Below are positions 7,319 through 14,533 of a stretch of DNA of 64,000 nucleotides, piece after piece. The notes under the pieces are model-generated. The model was not told the DNA's origin. It saw only the letters and a list, made by a program, of their open reading frames with translations, and did no database searches. Position numbers and translations under genes: made by a program. How positions within the stretch are numbered: the first letter of the stretch is position 1; each line of letters starts with the position of its first letter. Source of the stretch: JADJPO01 sp046330955. Its GTDB lineage: Bacteria; Actinomycetota; Actinomycetes; Actinomycetales; Kineosporiaceae. The DNA lies in NCBI GenBank assembly GCA_046330955.1, contig JAXLRT010000004.1:62001-126000 (forward strand), read 5' to 3'.

Positions 7319-8830
7319 TCAGGCCGACTTGCGCGGGGCGGACGGCGCGGGGTGGGCCCACGCGTAGTCGGTGCCGTCGACGCCGCACTCCTCGGGGGAC
7401 AGGCCCATGTAGGCCAGGGCGCCCTCGATGGTCGGCGGCTGGATGATGCCGCCCAGCAGCCGGTCGATGATCGACAGGTGGCCGGCGAACTGCTCGGGCG
7501 CCTGCTCGAAGACCCACTGGCAGGGCTCGGAGCAGAACGTGTAACGGCGGCCGTCACGGTCGAGCTGGCGGGGCAGCGGGCTGTCGAGGTGACCGCCGGC
7601 GTAGCCCGCCGGGGTGCAGACCGGCACCTGGCAGCTGTTGCACACGATCGGGAAGGTCTCGGGCAGACTGAGTTCGGGGCGTCCGGCACGGATGTTGTCG
7701 CCGATGACGTCCCAGTAGCGGCCGAACGAGTCGTTCCAGCCGGGGTACTTCTCCTCCAGCCAGTCCCGCTCCTCGGGCGAGACCCCGCCGACCGGGTTCC
7801 ACCACACGGTGGGACGCCAGAACCACACGCCGAGGTGGTAGGCGTGGTGCACCCAGTTCATCTCGTTGAGCAGCTGGTCCCAGTACCAGGGCTTCTCGAG
7901 CCCGAAGTCGCGGAACTGGTCGATGAACTGCTTGTTGATGAACTCCTCCATGAACTCCTTGAAGGAGTGCGTGCGGTGCTCGATCGGCGTGTAGTAGTCC
8001 ATCGACAGGCCGGTGAGCAGCGAGAACAGCTTCCAGGCCCGCCAGAACATGCGGTCGAGCAGGTTCTGCGCGATGTCGCCCTTGCCCGCCTTCGTCAGCA
8101 CCTTCAGCGTCGGCTCACCCTGCTGGGCGTGCCGGGCCTCGTCGGTCTGGATCGAGGAGATCAGCGCCCCGAAGTCGAGGTCGCCCACCTTCATGGCGTC
8201 CGCGGCCATGCCGAGGAACTGCAGGTTGGTGAAGCCGGTCTCGAAGGTGAACGTCAGCTGGATCGCCATCGAGACGGCGTCGTTCGCGGTGAACATGTCG
8301 TCGAAGACGTGCCGGGCGGCGATGATGCCCCACTCGTTGGTGTGGTACGCCTTGTGCGCCCAGTCGAGCCGGGGCTCCTTGGCCAGGGCCTGGTAGGGGA
8401 AGTAGGTCTGCAGCTGCCCGTGGCGGGTCTCGTCGAGGGTGCCGTAGGTCGCCATGTTGCGCCAGGCTGCGGCCCGGCCGAACCGGGCCATCCGGGCCTC
8501 GCCGATGCCGGCGTGGTACTCGGCCACGGCGATCGCGCCGTAGTGGGCCAGCACGGCGGCCTTCCAGCCGGGTTCGAGGTTCTCGAAGATGTTCGAGCGG
8601 CTGATCACGTTGTTCACCGAGAACAGGCCCTGGTCCTTGCCGGCCTGGTTGTGGACGTACTCGGTGTAGGAGATCTTGTACGGCTCGTCCCACGCCCACC
8701 AGTCCTCGGCCGGCACACCGAAGCTGTTCGACAGCTGCGGCGGGAAGGCCTCGTCCTCGGTGACGTAGGTCAGGTCCCAGTTCATGTCGCGAGTGAGGTC
8801 GTACCACTCGGACCGCGGCAGGCGCGGCAT
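7319..8830 (-). CDS. tmoA: Di-iron monooxygenase hydroxylase alpha subunit (TmoA-like, catalytic)
   Basis: 503 residues from the ATG at 8830, six bases after an AGGAG site. Compared from memory with Pseudomonas mendocina TmoA it is collinear without gaps through the catalytic region. The di-iron ligands fall at the same numbers: E104 (AIAVAEYHAG), E134/H137 (DETRHGQ), E197 (FTFETGFTN) and E231/H234 (TDEARHAQ). The C-terminus even ends in KSA, as in TmoA. It hydroxylates or epoxidises an aromatic, alkene or isoprene-like substrate with O2; the substrate cannot be decided here. No glutathione-transferase genes of the isoprene pathway are nearby. It is the first gene of a six-gene operon. Confidence 0.93.
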   Translation of the reverse strand: MPRLPRSEWYDLTRDMNWDLTYVTEDEAFPPQLSNSFGVPAEDWWAWDEPYKISYTEYVHNQAGKDQGLFSVNNVISRSNIFENLEPGWKAAVLAHYGAIAVAEYHAGIGEARMARFGRAAAWRNMATYGTLDETRHGQLQTYFPYQALAKEPRLDWAHKAYHTNEWGIIAARHVFDDMFTANDAVSMAIQLTFTFETGFTNLQFLGMAADAMKVGDLDFGALISSIQTDEARHAQQGEPTLKVLTKAGKGDIAQNLLDRMFWRAWKLFSLLTGLSMDYYTPIEHRTHSFKEFMEEFINKQFIDQFRDFGLEKPWYWDQLLNEMNWVHHAYHLGVWFWRPTVWWNPVGGVSPEERDWLEEKYPGWNDSFGRYWDVIGDNIRAGRPELSLPETFPIVCNSCQVPVCTPAGYAGGHLDSPLPRQLDRDGRRYTFCSEPCQWVFEQAPEQFAGHLSIIDRLLGGIIQPPTIEGALAYMGLSPEECGVDGTDYAWAHPAPSAPRKSA

Positions 8831-8936
8831 CGCGGCTCCTTCCGATTCACCTGCGCCCGATGGCGGCGCGAGGTCAGCTGTGCGCGGGATGGTCAACGCC
8901 CCCCGAGGATCGGTACGCCCCGCCGGACGGCGCCAT

Positions 8937-8949
8937 GCCCTGACAGGGC
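8937..8949. promoter_or_regulatory. Palindrome in the tmoA/MEDS-gene divergent promoter region
   Basis: GCCCTGACAGGGC is a perfect 13-base palindrome about 107 bases upstream of tmoA, in the 230-base region shared with the divergent regulator genes. A TTACAT -10-like element lies just upstream of the MEDS gene. The palindrome is a candidate operator for the PucR/MEDS regulators. This rests on position and symmetry only. Confidence 0.3.
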
Positions 8950-9060
8950 CGATCTGCGTGGAGAAGTGGCCGCTGACGGCTACGTTGCGCAGCGCGGAAC
9001 ACCCCCTCGACGCCGCCGGGTTGCCCTGTTACATTCCGCGCACCCATGAGGAGGCTGGCC

Positions 9061-9651
9061 ATGACCGTGAGCCCGACCGCCCCCGAGTTCGTGCCGGGTG
9101 ATCATGTCTGCGGCTTCTACTACGGCGAGGACGAGCGCGACGCGATGCTGCTGCCGTTCCTACGGGAGGGCCTGGTCGGGGGCGACAAGTGTCTGGTGGT
9201 GGTCGATTCGGCCGCCCCGGAGGACGTCGTCGCCGGCATCGGGGGTACGGCGGAGTCGGTCGCCTCGGGGCAGCTGGAGTTCTACGACGCCGATCAGACC
9301 TACCTGAGCACGGGGGCGTTCGACGCCGACCGGATGATCGCGTTCTGGGAGGACCGGGCACGCGGCATCGCCGAGGAGGGGCGGTTCGGCTTCTCGCGAC
9401 TGGTGGGTGAGATGTCCTGGCTCGAGCGGGTACCGCCGCCGCGCGGGTCGGTGGTGCGCTACGAGTCCTGGGCCGATGGCTTCGCCGCCCGGTATGCCCA
9501 GACCGTGCTGTGCCTGTACGACCTTCGCCGCCTGGGCAGCGGCATCCTGATGGACCTGATGCGCACCCACCCCAAGCTGTTGCTCGGGGGGTTGGTGCTC
9601 GAGAACCCGCACCACATCTCCGCGGACGAGTTCGACGCGGCCCGGGACTGA
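9061..9651 (+). CDS. MEDS-domain sensory protein
   Basis: 196 residues from the ATG at 9061, which has an excellent AGGAGG seven bases upstream. The whole protein is one MEDS (methanogen/methylotroph, DcmR-type sensory) domain: GDHVCGFYYGEDERDAMLLPFLREGL, then GDKCLVVVDS, GQLEFYDADQTYL and a late LCLYDLRRLGSGILMDLMRTHP segment. DcmR is the dichloromethane-responsive repressor that named the domain. This copy has no DNA-binding domain. It is immediately followed, in the same reading frame after a single TGA, by the GAF/PucR regulator, and is divergent from the monooxygenase operon, so it probably senses an inducer for it. Confidence 0.82.
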   Translation: MTVSPTAPEFVPGDHVCGFYYGEDERDAMLLPFLREGLVGGDKCLVVVDSAAPEDVVAGIGGTAESVASGQLEFYDADQTYLSTGAFDADRMIAFWEDRARGIAEEGRFGFSRLVGEMSWLERVPPPRGSVVRYESWADGFAARYAQTVLCLYDLRRLGSGILMDLMRTHPKLLLGGLVLENPHHISADEFDAARD

Positions 9652-9720
9652 CCCCTGAGCGAGACCGAACTCGTTCTGCGCGAACAGCTCTCCAGCCTGC
9701 GGGGGCTGCTCGCCCTGTCG

Positions 9721-11331
9721 ATGCTGATGACCGATCGGCGGTACGAGGACGAGATCGTGCTGCTGGTGACCAGTGCGATACCGGCGCTGGTGCGGGCGCG
9801 GCCGGTCGGCGTCCGGCTCACGGCGCGTGACGCGGTCCGGTGGTATGCCACCGCGGGGGCCTTCGACGCCGCCGTGGTGCGGGCCGAGGTGGCGGCGCAG
9901 CTGCGCGTGCTGCCGGTCAACGGGGGCCTGCTGACGGTGGCCGGGCAGGCGTGGGTCTGGGCGTTGTCGCTGCGCAGCCAGGACGAGCTGATCGGCCACC
10001 TGGTGGTCGCCGCCGACGAGCCCCCCTCGGCGGACGACATGCTGCTGTTGCGCTCGCTGGCCCAGCAGACCGGCATCGCGCTGGCCAACGCCCGGCTGCA
10101 CGTCAGCCACCAGCAGGCCAACGTCGATCTGGCCCGGACCGTCGAGGCGCTGCGGCACCAGACCGCGATCCACGACCGCTTCACCCAGGTCGCCCTGACC
10201 GGGGGCGGGCGCGAGGGCATCGTCACGGCGTTGTTCGAGCTGACGCGGCTGGCGGCGTGTATCGAGAACCGCGCCGGCGACGTCCTGGCCTGGGCCGGGC
10301 CGGACGCTGACGTGCCCCCGCACTCGGAACTGCCCGGACGACGCGACCGGATCGTGCAGCGGGCGATCCGCGCCGGGCACCCGATCCGGATCGACGGGCG
10401 GCTGCTCACGGTGGCCCGGCCCCGGGCGGACGTGGTCGGGGTGCTGAGCCTGATCGATCCGGACGGCGTGGCGGGCGAGCAGGAGACGGTGGCCCTGGAA
10501 CACGCCGCCACCGTGCTGGCGATCGAGCTGGCCCGGTTGCACAGCCTGGCCGAGACCGAGCTGCGGCTGGGGCGCGACCTGGTGGCCGACCTGGTCGCCG
10601 GCACCGACGCCCAGGCACACGAACGGGCGCAGTCGCTGGGACACGACCTGCGCCGTCCGCACCGGGTGCTGGTGATCCAGGGCGGTCGGCGGTCCTCACC
10701 GGACGAGCTGGTGCTGCGGGTGCGCGAGGCGCTCACCGGCGCGACGGCCCGGTGCGAGGAACCGCCGCCGCTGCTGATGCAGACCGCGCAGACCGTCGTG
10801 GCGCTGGTCGCCGAGGGGCGAGGCGGTGAGGGGCGAGGCGGTGAGGACCTGGGGGACGTGCTGGCACGCTCCCTCGGCCCCGGGTGCCTGATCGGGGTGG
10901 GTGGGCGGTGCACCGAGCCGCGCGACTTCGCGCGCTCGCACCGCGAGGCGTTGCTGGCGGCGCGGCTGGGCACCCTCGGGGGCCGCGCGGGCGGCGTCCG
11001 GCGACACGACGATCTGGGGGTGTTCCAGCTGTTGGCGGACGCGGCCGACCCAGTGGTGCTGGAGACGTTCGTGCGGCGGTGGCTCGGGCCGCTGCTCGAC
11101 TACGACGACCGGCGCGGGGCCGAGCTGGTGGTGACGCTCGCGCGCTTCCTGGAGTGCGGCGGCAACTACGACGCGACGGCGAGCGAGTTGGCGCTGGGCC
11201 GCAGCACCGTGCGCTACCGGTTGCGCCGGATCCGTGAGCTGAGCGGCCACGACCTCACCGACCCCGACACCCGCTTCAACCTGCAGCTGGCCACCCGCGC
11301 CTGGGCCACCCACCGCGCCCTCGCCGAATAG
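9721..11331 (+). CDS. GAF-domain PucR-family transcriptional regulator
   Basis: 536 residues from the first ATG. An N-terminal GAF-like sensory region (about 1-165) has a LLRSLAQQTGIALANARL core. A middle region shows the PucR GGDEF-like fold. The C-terminal helix-turn-helix reads FLECGGNYDATASELALGRSTVRYRLRRIRELSG. The frame stays open and coding-like back to 9652 (beginning LSETELVLREQL), so translation may start at a CTG at 9655 or arise by readthrough of the MEDS stop. A 15-bp unit is tandemly duplicated at 10813-10842. It is the likely activator of the divergent tmo operon. The stop is followed by repeat element B. Confidence 0.85.
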   Translation: MLMTDRRYEDEIVLLVTSAIPALVRARPVGVRLTARDAVRWYATAGAFDAAVVRAEVAAQLRVLPVNGGLLTVAGQAWVWALSLRSQDELIGHLVVAADEPPSADDMLLLRSLAQQTGIALANARLHVSHQQANVDLARTVEALRHQTAIHDRFTQVALTGGGREGIVTALFELTRLAACIENRAGDVLAWAGPDADVPPHSELPGRRDRIVQRAIRAGHPIRIDGRLLTVARPRADVVGVLSLIDPDGVAGEQETVALEHAATVLAIELARLHSLAETELRLGRDLVADLVAGTDAQAHERAQSLGHDLRRPHRVLVIQGGRRSSPDELVLRVREALTGATARCEEPPPLLMQTAQTVVALVAEGRGGEGRGGEDLGDVLARSLGPGCLIGVGGRCTEPRDFARSHREALLAARLGTLGGRAGGVRRHDDLGVFQLLADAADPVVLETFVRRWLGPLLDYDDRRGAELVVTLARFLECGGNYDATASELALGRSTVRYRLRRIRELSGHDLTDPDTRFNLQLATRAWATHRALAE

Positions 11332-11376
11332 CCGCCGGACTCTCCCTCCCTCCCTCAACCCCCCCAACCCCCCAAC

Positions 11377-11482
11377 CCAACCCGCTCATGCTCCGTGGGC
11401 GGCGGCTCATGCTCCGCAGGGACACCCCGGATGCGCCGGCTGCGGAGCATCGGTGCACGGCTGCGGAGCATGAGCGGGTTGG
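11377..11482. repeat. Palindromic repeat element B (copy 2 of 3)
   Basis: 106 bp bounded by the same perfect 18-bp inverted repeat as element A (CCAACCCGCTCATGCTCC and its complement). Internal copies of the core are GCTCATGCTCCGC and GCGGAGCAT. It sits between the ends of the convergent PucR and endonuclease V-like genes. Confidence 0.8.
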
Positions 11483-11530
11483 GGGTGGGTGTCGGCCGGG
11501 GGGCGGTCGGGAATGCCGCCAGCTGGTTTC

Positions 11531-11552
11531 GGACGTCCCAGCTGGGACGTCC
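11531..11552. other. Perfect 22-bp palindrome
   Basis: Two perfect 11-base arms, GGACGTCCCAG and its reverse complement, abut with no spacer. It lies just beyond element B, six bases past the end of the endonuclease V-like gene. It could be a terminator cruciform or a protein-binding site. There is no U-run beside it. A related 17-bp palindrome with the same GGACGTC ends is found at 36643-36659. Confidence 0.5.
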
Positions 11553-11557
11553 AGCTC

Positions 11558-12025
11558 TCACGATGTGGGATGCGCAGCACGGCTGTGCGAGGGGACGGTG
11601 TGGCCTCGGGCCAGGGCATCGACCCGCCGCAGGGCGTCGGGCAGGCGGAATGGTCCCGCCATGCCGGCGACCAGGTCGGCGGCCAGGTCGAGGTCGAGAC
11701 CGGCCGCGGTGACGTACAGCGGCCGGGTCGCAGCGCCTCGGCGGACGGCGACGGCGTGCGTGGCGGTGGCGAACGCCGTCTTGGCGACGCCGATCACCGG
11801 GACGCCGAACACGGCGTGGGCATGTGCGCCGAGCCCGGGGCGCCCCTGTGGGTCCAGGTCGACGTAGCCGTCGATCACCAGCAGGCCCGGTACCCGCCCG
11901 GCGAGCACCACCTGGACGGCGGGCAGCTCGCGCTCGTAGAAGTGGCCCGGCCGGTAGGCGCTCACCTGGTCCACCGGCGCCACGTACTCGCCGGTGATCC
12001 GAGCGAACCGGGCGTCCTCGGCCAC
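11558..12025 (-). CDS. Endonuclease V-like protein, N-terminally short
   Basis: 155 residues from a GTG at 12025. The core matches endonuclease V: RPGHFYERELPAV (the FRE-type motif with the catalytic Glu), VPGLLVIDGYVDLDPQGRPGLGAHAHAVFGVPVIGVAKTAF (the DG-Y and GVAK motifs) and a C-terminal FRLPDALRRVDAL segment. Normal family members are about 220 residues and carry a catalytic Asp in a GVDVxY strand near residue 35. That N-terminal portion is not found in any frame upstream, where an in-frame TGA lies about 30 codons before the GTG. It may be an inactive remnant or a divergent short form. Confidence 0.6.
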   Translation of the reverse strand: MAEDARFARITGEYVAPVDQVSAYRPGHFYERELPAVQVVLAGRVPGLLVIDGYVDLDPQGRPGLGAHAHAVFGVPVIGVAKTAFATATHAVAVRRGAATRPLYVTAAGLDLDLAADLVAGMAGPFRLPDALRRVDALARGHTVPSHSRAAHPTS

Positions 12026-12164
12026 GACCAGGGCGGCGCGCGCCCCGCCGTGCGGCAGGTAGTGCGGTGTTTGGCTCGCCGATCCGCGGACGGTCCGACC
12101 TCACCCACAGTCGATCCATGGTCTCGGTAATCCACACACGTGAGACGAGAGCTGCTGCGTGGTC

Positions 12165-13409
12165 TCAGATCGCTCCGCCTCGAGGGTCGTCGCGACGCCG
12201 GGCCAGGTAGGCCCGCTCGGCCGCGTCGTGGGTGAGGGCCAGGGCGCGCTCGTACGCAGCCGATGCCGCGTCGTCCTGCCCGAGGCGGGCGAGCAGGTGC
12301 CCGCGCAGCGCCCAGGCGGGTTGGAACCGACTCGCGTGCGCATGATCCGTGCAGACCGCATCCAGGGCAACCAAACCCGCTCGGGGGCCGTCGGTTTCAC
12401 CGATGACCGCCGCCAGTGCGGTCCGGCTGCCGAGGGTCGGGGCGATCTGGTCGAGGGCCTCGTGTAGATCGCGCAGGGTCTGCCAGGCGGTTCGACCGGT
12501 GGTGCGGCGAGCGCAGTGCGTGGCCTGGATCGCGGCCTCCAGCTGGAACCGGCCCAGGACGCCGTGCCGGTGCGCGGCGCGCAGGTGGTCATGGGCACGA
12601 TCGATCAGCGCGCCGTCCCAGAGGCTCGGATCCTGGTGTGCCAGTGGGACAAAGGAGCCATCGGGACCATACCGCGCCGGACGCCGCGCCGCGGCGAGGC
12701 CCACCAGCGCCGCGAGCCCCCGCACCTCCGGATCGTCGGGCACCACCTCGGCCAGGATCTCGGCGAGTTGCCACCCCTCGGGGGGAGCGGGCCGTGACTC
12801 GGGGCCGGTGGTGGACCAGTCGATCGAGTACGCGCCGTAGACCCCTTCGAGCACGGACGCCATCCGCTCGGGCAGCTGGCTCCGATCGGGCAGCACGAAG
12901 GGGATCCGCGCCTGGGTGATCCGCTGCTTGGCGCGGGTGAGCCGGGTGGCCATGGTGGTGGTGGGCATCGCGAAGCTCTGCGCGATCTGGTCGGCGGTGA
13001 ATCCCAGCACGGTGTTGAGCATCAACGGGGTGTGCGCCGTAGCGGAGATGGCCGGGTGGGCGCAGACCAGCATCAGCTCCAGCCGCTTGTCGCCGATGGC
13101 CTCGACGTCGATCTCGTCCAAGTGCACCGGGGTGTGGCGCTCGACGTCCAACGGCTGGTTCAGGCGCACCGCGGCGGATCGCCAGTGATCACGCAACCGG
13201 TTGCGCGCCACGGCCAGCAACCAGGCCTGCGGGTTGTCCGGGACGCCGCGCTGCGGCCAGGTGGTCAGCGCCCGCTCGAAGGCGTCGGCCAGGCAGTCCT
13301 CGACGGCGGCGAGGTCGCCGCTGGACGCGGCGAGCACCGCGAGCAGTCGACCGTAGCCGGTGCGGGCGGCGATGATCGCCCGCACCGACTCGTCCGGCGG
13401 CGCAGTCAT
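12165..13409 (-). CDS. ECF42-type RNA polymerase sigma factor with C-terminal TPR-like extension
   Basis: 414 residues. Sigma region 2 (AVEDCLADAFERALTTWPQRGVPDNPQAWLLAVARNRLRDHWR) and region 4 (NTVLGFTADQIAQSFAMPTTTMATRLTRAKQRI) occupy the first ~190. They are followed by a long helical domain (LLAEVVPDDPEVRGLAALVGLAAAR... then AAIQATHCAR and LDAV repeats) typical of the ECF42 group. No anti-sigma factor is present. The ATG at 13409 overlaps the stop of the DGPF gene (ATGA), the known genetic partner of ECF42. The extension is thought to control activity; the stimulus is unknown. Confidence 0.9.
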   Translation of the reverse strand: MTAPPDESVRAIIAARTGYGRLLAVLAASSGDLAAVEDCLADAFERALTTWPQRGVPDNPQAWLLAVARNRLRDHWRSAAVRLNQPLDVERHTPVHLDEIDVEAIGDKRLELMLVCAHPAISATAHTPLMLNTVLGFTADQIAQSFAMPTTTMATRLTRAKQRITQARIPFVLPDRSQLPERMASVLEGVYGAYSIDWSTTGPESRPAPPEGWQLAEILAEVVPDDPEVRGLAALVGLAAARRPARYGPDGSFVPLAHQDPSLWDGALIDRAHDHLRAAHRHGVLGRFQLEAAIQATHCARRTTGRTAWQTLRDLHEALDQIAPTLGSRTALAAVIGETDGPRAGLVALDAVCTDHAHASRFQPAWALRGHLLARLGQDDAASAAYERALALTHDAAERAYLARRRDDPRGGAI

Positions 13410-13780
13410 CGCGCCGTCCAGGCTCCGTCCACGATGGACGTCGCCGCCGGGCGGATCTCGATGACCCCGAAGCCGGCGGCGGGGCACTTCTCGGCCCAGC
13501 CGATCGCGGCGTCCAGGTCGGGCAGGTCCAGCACGAAGACGCCGGCCAGCGCCTCCTTGGTGTCGGCGAAGGGTCCGTCCTGCACCACCATGGCCCCGGT
13601 GCGCCGCGTCACCGTCGTGGTGACCGCCGAGGGCTGCAGTACCTCGGCCGCGATCAGTACCCCGGCCTGGTGCAGCGCCTTGCCGTAGGCGTCGAAGGCC
13701 CGCATGGTCTCGGCGATCAGCTCGGGGTCGATGGTGCCCTCGGCGGGCTCGGGGTAGTGCAGCAGCAGCGAATAGCGCAT
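13406..13780 (-). CDS. YCII-related DGPF-domain protein
   Basis: 124 residues with the ferredoxin-like YCII/DGPF fold: MRYSLLLHYPE at the start, QDGPFADTKEALAGVFVL in the middle (the DGPF motif) and GFGVIEIRPA near the end. An AGAGGAC ribosome site precedes the ATG. Its gene is translationally coupled to the ECF42 sigma factor. In other actinobacteria DGPF genes are both neighbours and targets of ECF42. The biochemical role is unknown. Confidence 0.88.
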   Translation of the reverse strand: MRYSLLLHYPEPAEGTIDPELIAETMRAFDAYGKALHQAGVLIAAEVLQPSAVTTTVTRRTGAMVVQDGPFADTKEALAGVFVLDLPDLDAAIGWAEKCPAAGFGVIEIRPAATSIVDGAWTAR

Positions 13781-13860
13781 CGGATCGTCCTCTCGACAGG
13801 TGCAGCATGTCCGACTCGGTGGCCGGTTGCCCTGATGACGATCGGGCGATCCGCAATTCG

Positions 13861-14430
13861 TCACATCAGCCGCGCCAATTCCGTCTCGAGGCCGTTTTCT
13901 CCGGTCACCACCACCTCCAGCGGCAGCCCCATGATCTCCGCGGCGGCGTGCGCGGCGGTCCGGAGCTCGGGCGTGGGGTGCTGCGCGAGCCAGACCACGC
14001 GGGTGTAGTGACGGAAGTAGTCCTCGCGCAGTTCGGGGTGGCGGTCCAGCCCGAGCTCGACGACCACGCTGCGCCGGAACGAGGCGGCCAGGTAGTCGGT
14101 GAGCAGGTACGTGCCGGGCTGCTCGGCCAGCATTGCCTCGATCCGGTCGGCGCCGGCGAAGACGTCGTAACAGTGCGCCCCCCGCAGGCGAGGCAGCGCG
14201 AGCCGCGCGCACACGTCGTCCAGGGCGCCGTAGGTGCCGCAATCGGCGTAGGCGACGGCCACGCGCCGTCCGGCCTCGAGCAGGGACGTCGCGAGCTGCT
14301 CGACCTCACCGGCGATCTTCTCGGGGTGGTTGTGCAGCAAGGGCGGCAGCGGCCGGACCTCGACGTCCCAGCCGCGCGCGGTCGCCACCCGGGCCACGCC
14401 CTGCGCGATGGCGCCGCACGCGATCACCAC
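13861..14430 (-). CDS. DUF1638-family protein
   Basis: 189 residues from a GTG at 14430 (a second GTG follows directly). It opens VVIACGAIAQGV and has the conserved VAYADCGTYGALDDVC, GAHCYDVFAG, TYLLTDYLAASF and MGLPLEVVVTGENGLETEL segments of DUF1638 proteins. These often neighbour MttB-type corrinoid methyltransferase genes, and here it is the last gene of such a cluster. The conserved Cys and His residues suggest metal or corrinoid handling, but this is speculation. The start codon directly abuts palindromic repeat C, so the native leader may have been replaced by the element. Confidence 0.75.
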   Translation of the reverse strand: MVIACGAIAQGVARVATARGWDVEVRPLPPLLHNHPEKIAGEVEQLATSLLEAGRRVAVAYADCGTYGALDDVCARLALPRLRGAHCYDVFAGADRIEAMLAEQPGTYLLTDYLAASFRRSVVVELGLDRHPELREDYFRHYTRVVWLAQHPTPELRTAAHAAAEIMGLPLEVVVTGENGLETELARLM

Positions 14431-14533
14431 AACCCGCTCATGCTCCGCAGGGGTCGGGCCGACAGCGCTGTCACCCGCCGAAATCGCGTCACCTGCGGAG
14501 CATGGCGCGTCACCTGCGGAGCATGAGCGGGTT
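14431..14533. repeat. Palindromic repeat element C (copy 3 of 3)
   Basis: 103 bp ending in AACCCGCTCATGCTCCGC and its reverse complement, with an extra internal GCGGAGCATG copy. It exactly fills the gap between the activase stop codon (TGA complementary to 14534-14536) and the GTG start of the DUF1638 gene, both on the minus strand. Unlike copies A and B it lies inside a probable operon rather than between convergent genes. Confidence 0.78.

Noticed and set aside
4265..8830. Reading the di-iron operon as propane or methane monooxygenase
   Set aside because: A dedicated Rieske ferredoxin and the alpha-gamma-ferredoxin-effector-beta-reductase order match the toluene/alkene/isoprene group, not three-component alkane enzymes.
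13781..13800. ECF42 target promoter before the DGPF gene
   Set aside because: A CTGTCGA element is present but only about 12 bases from the start codon, too close to act as a -35 element.
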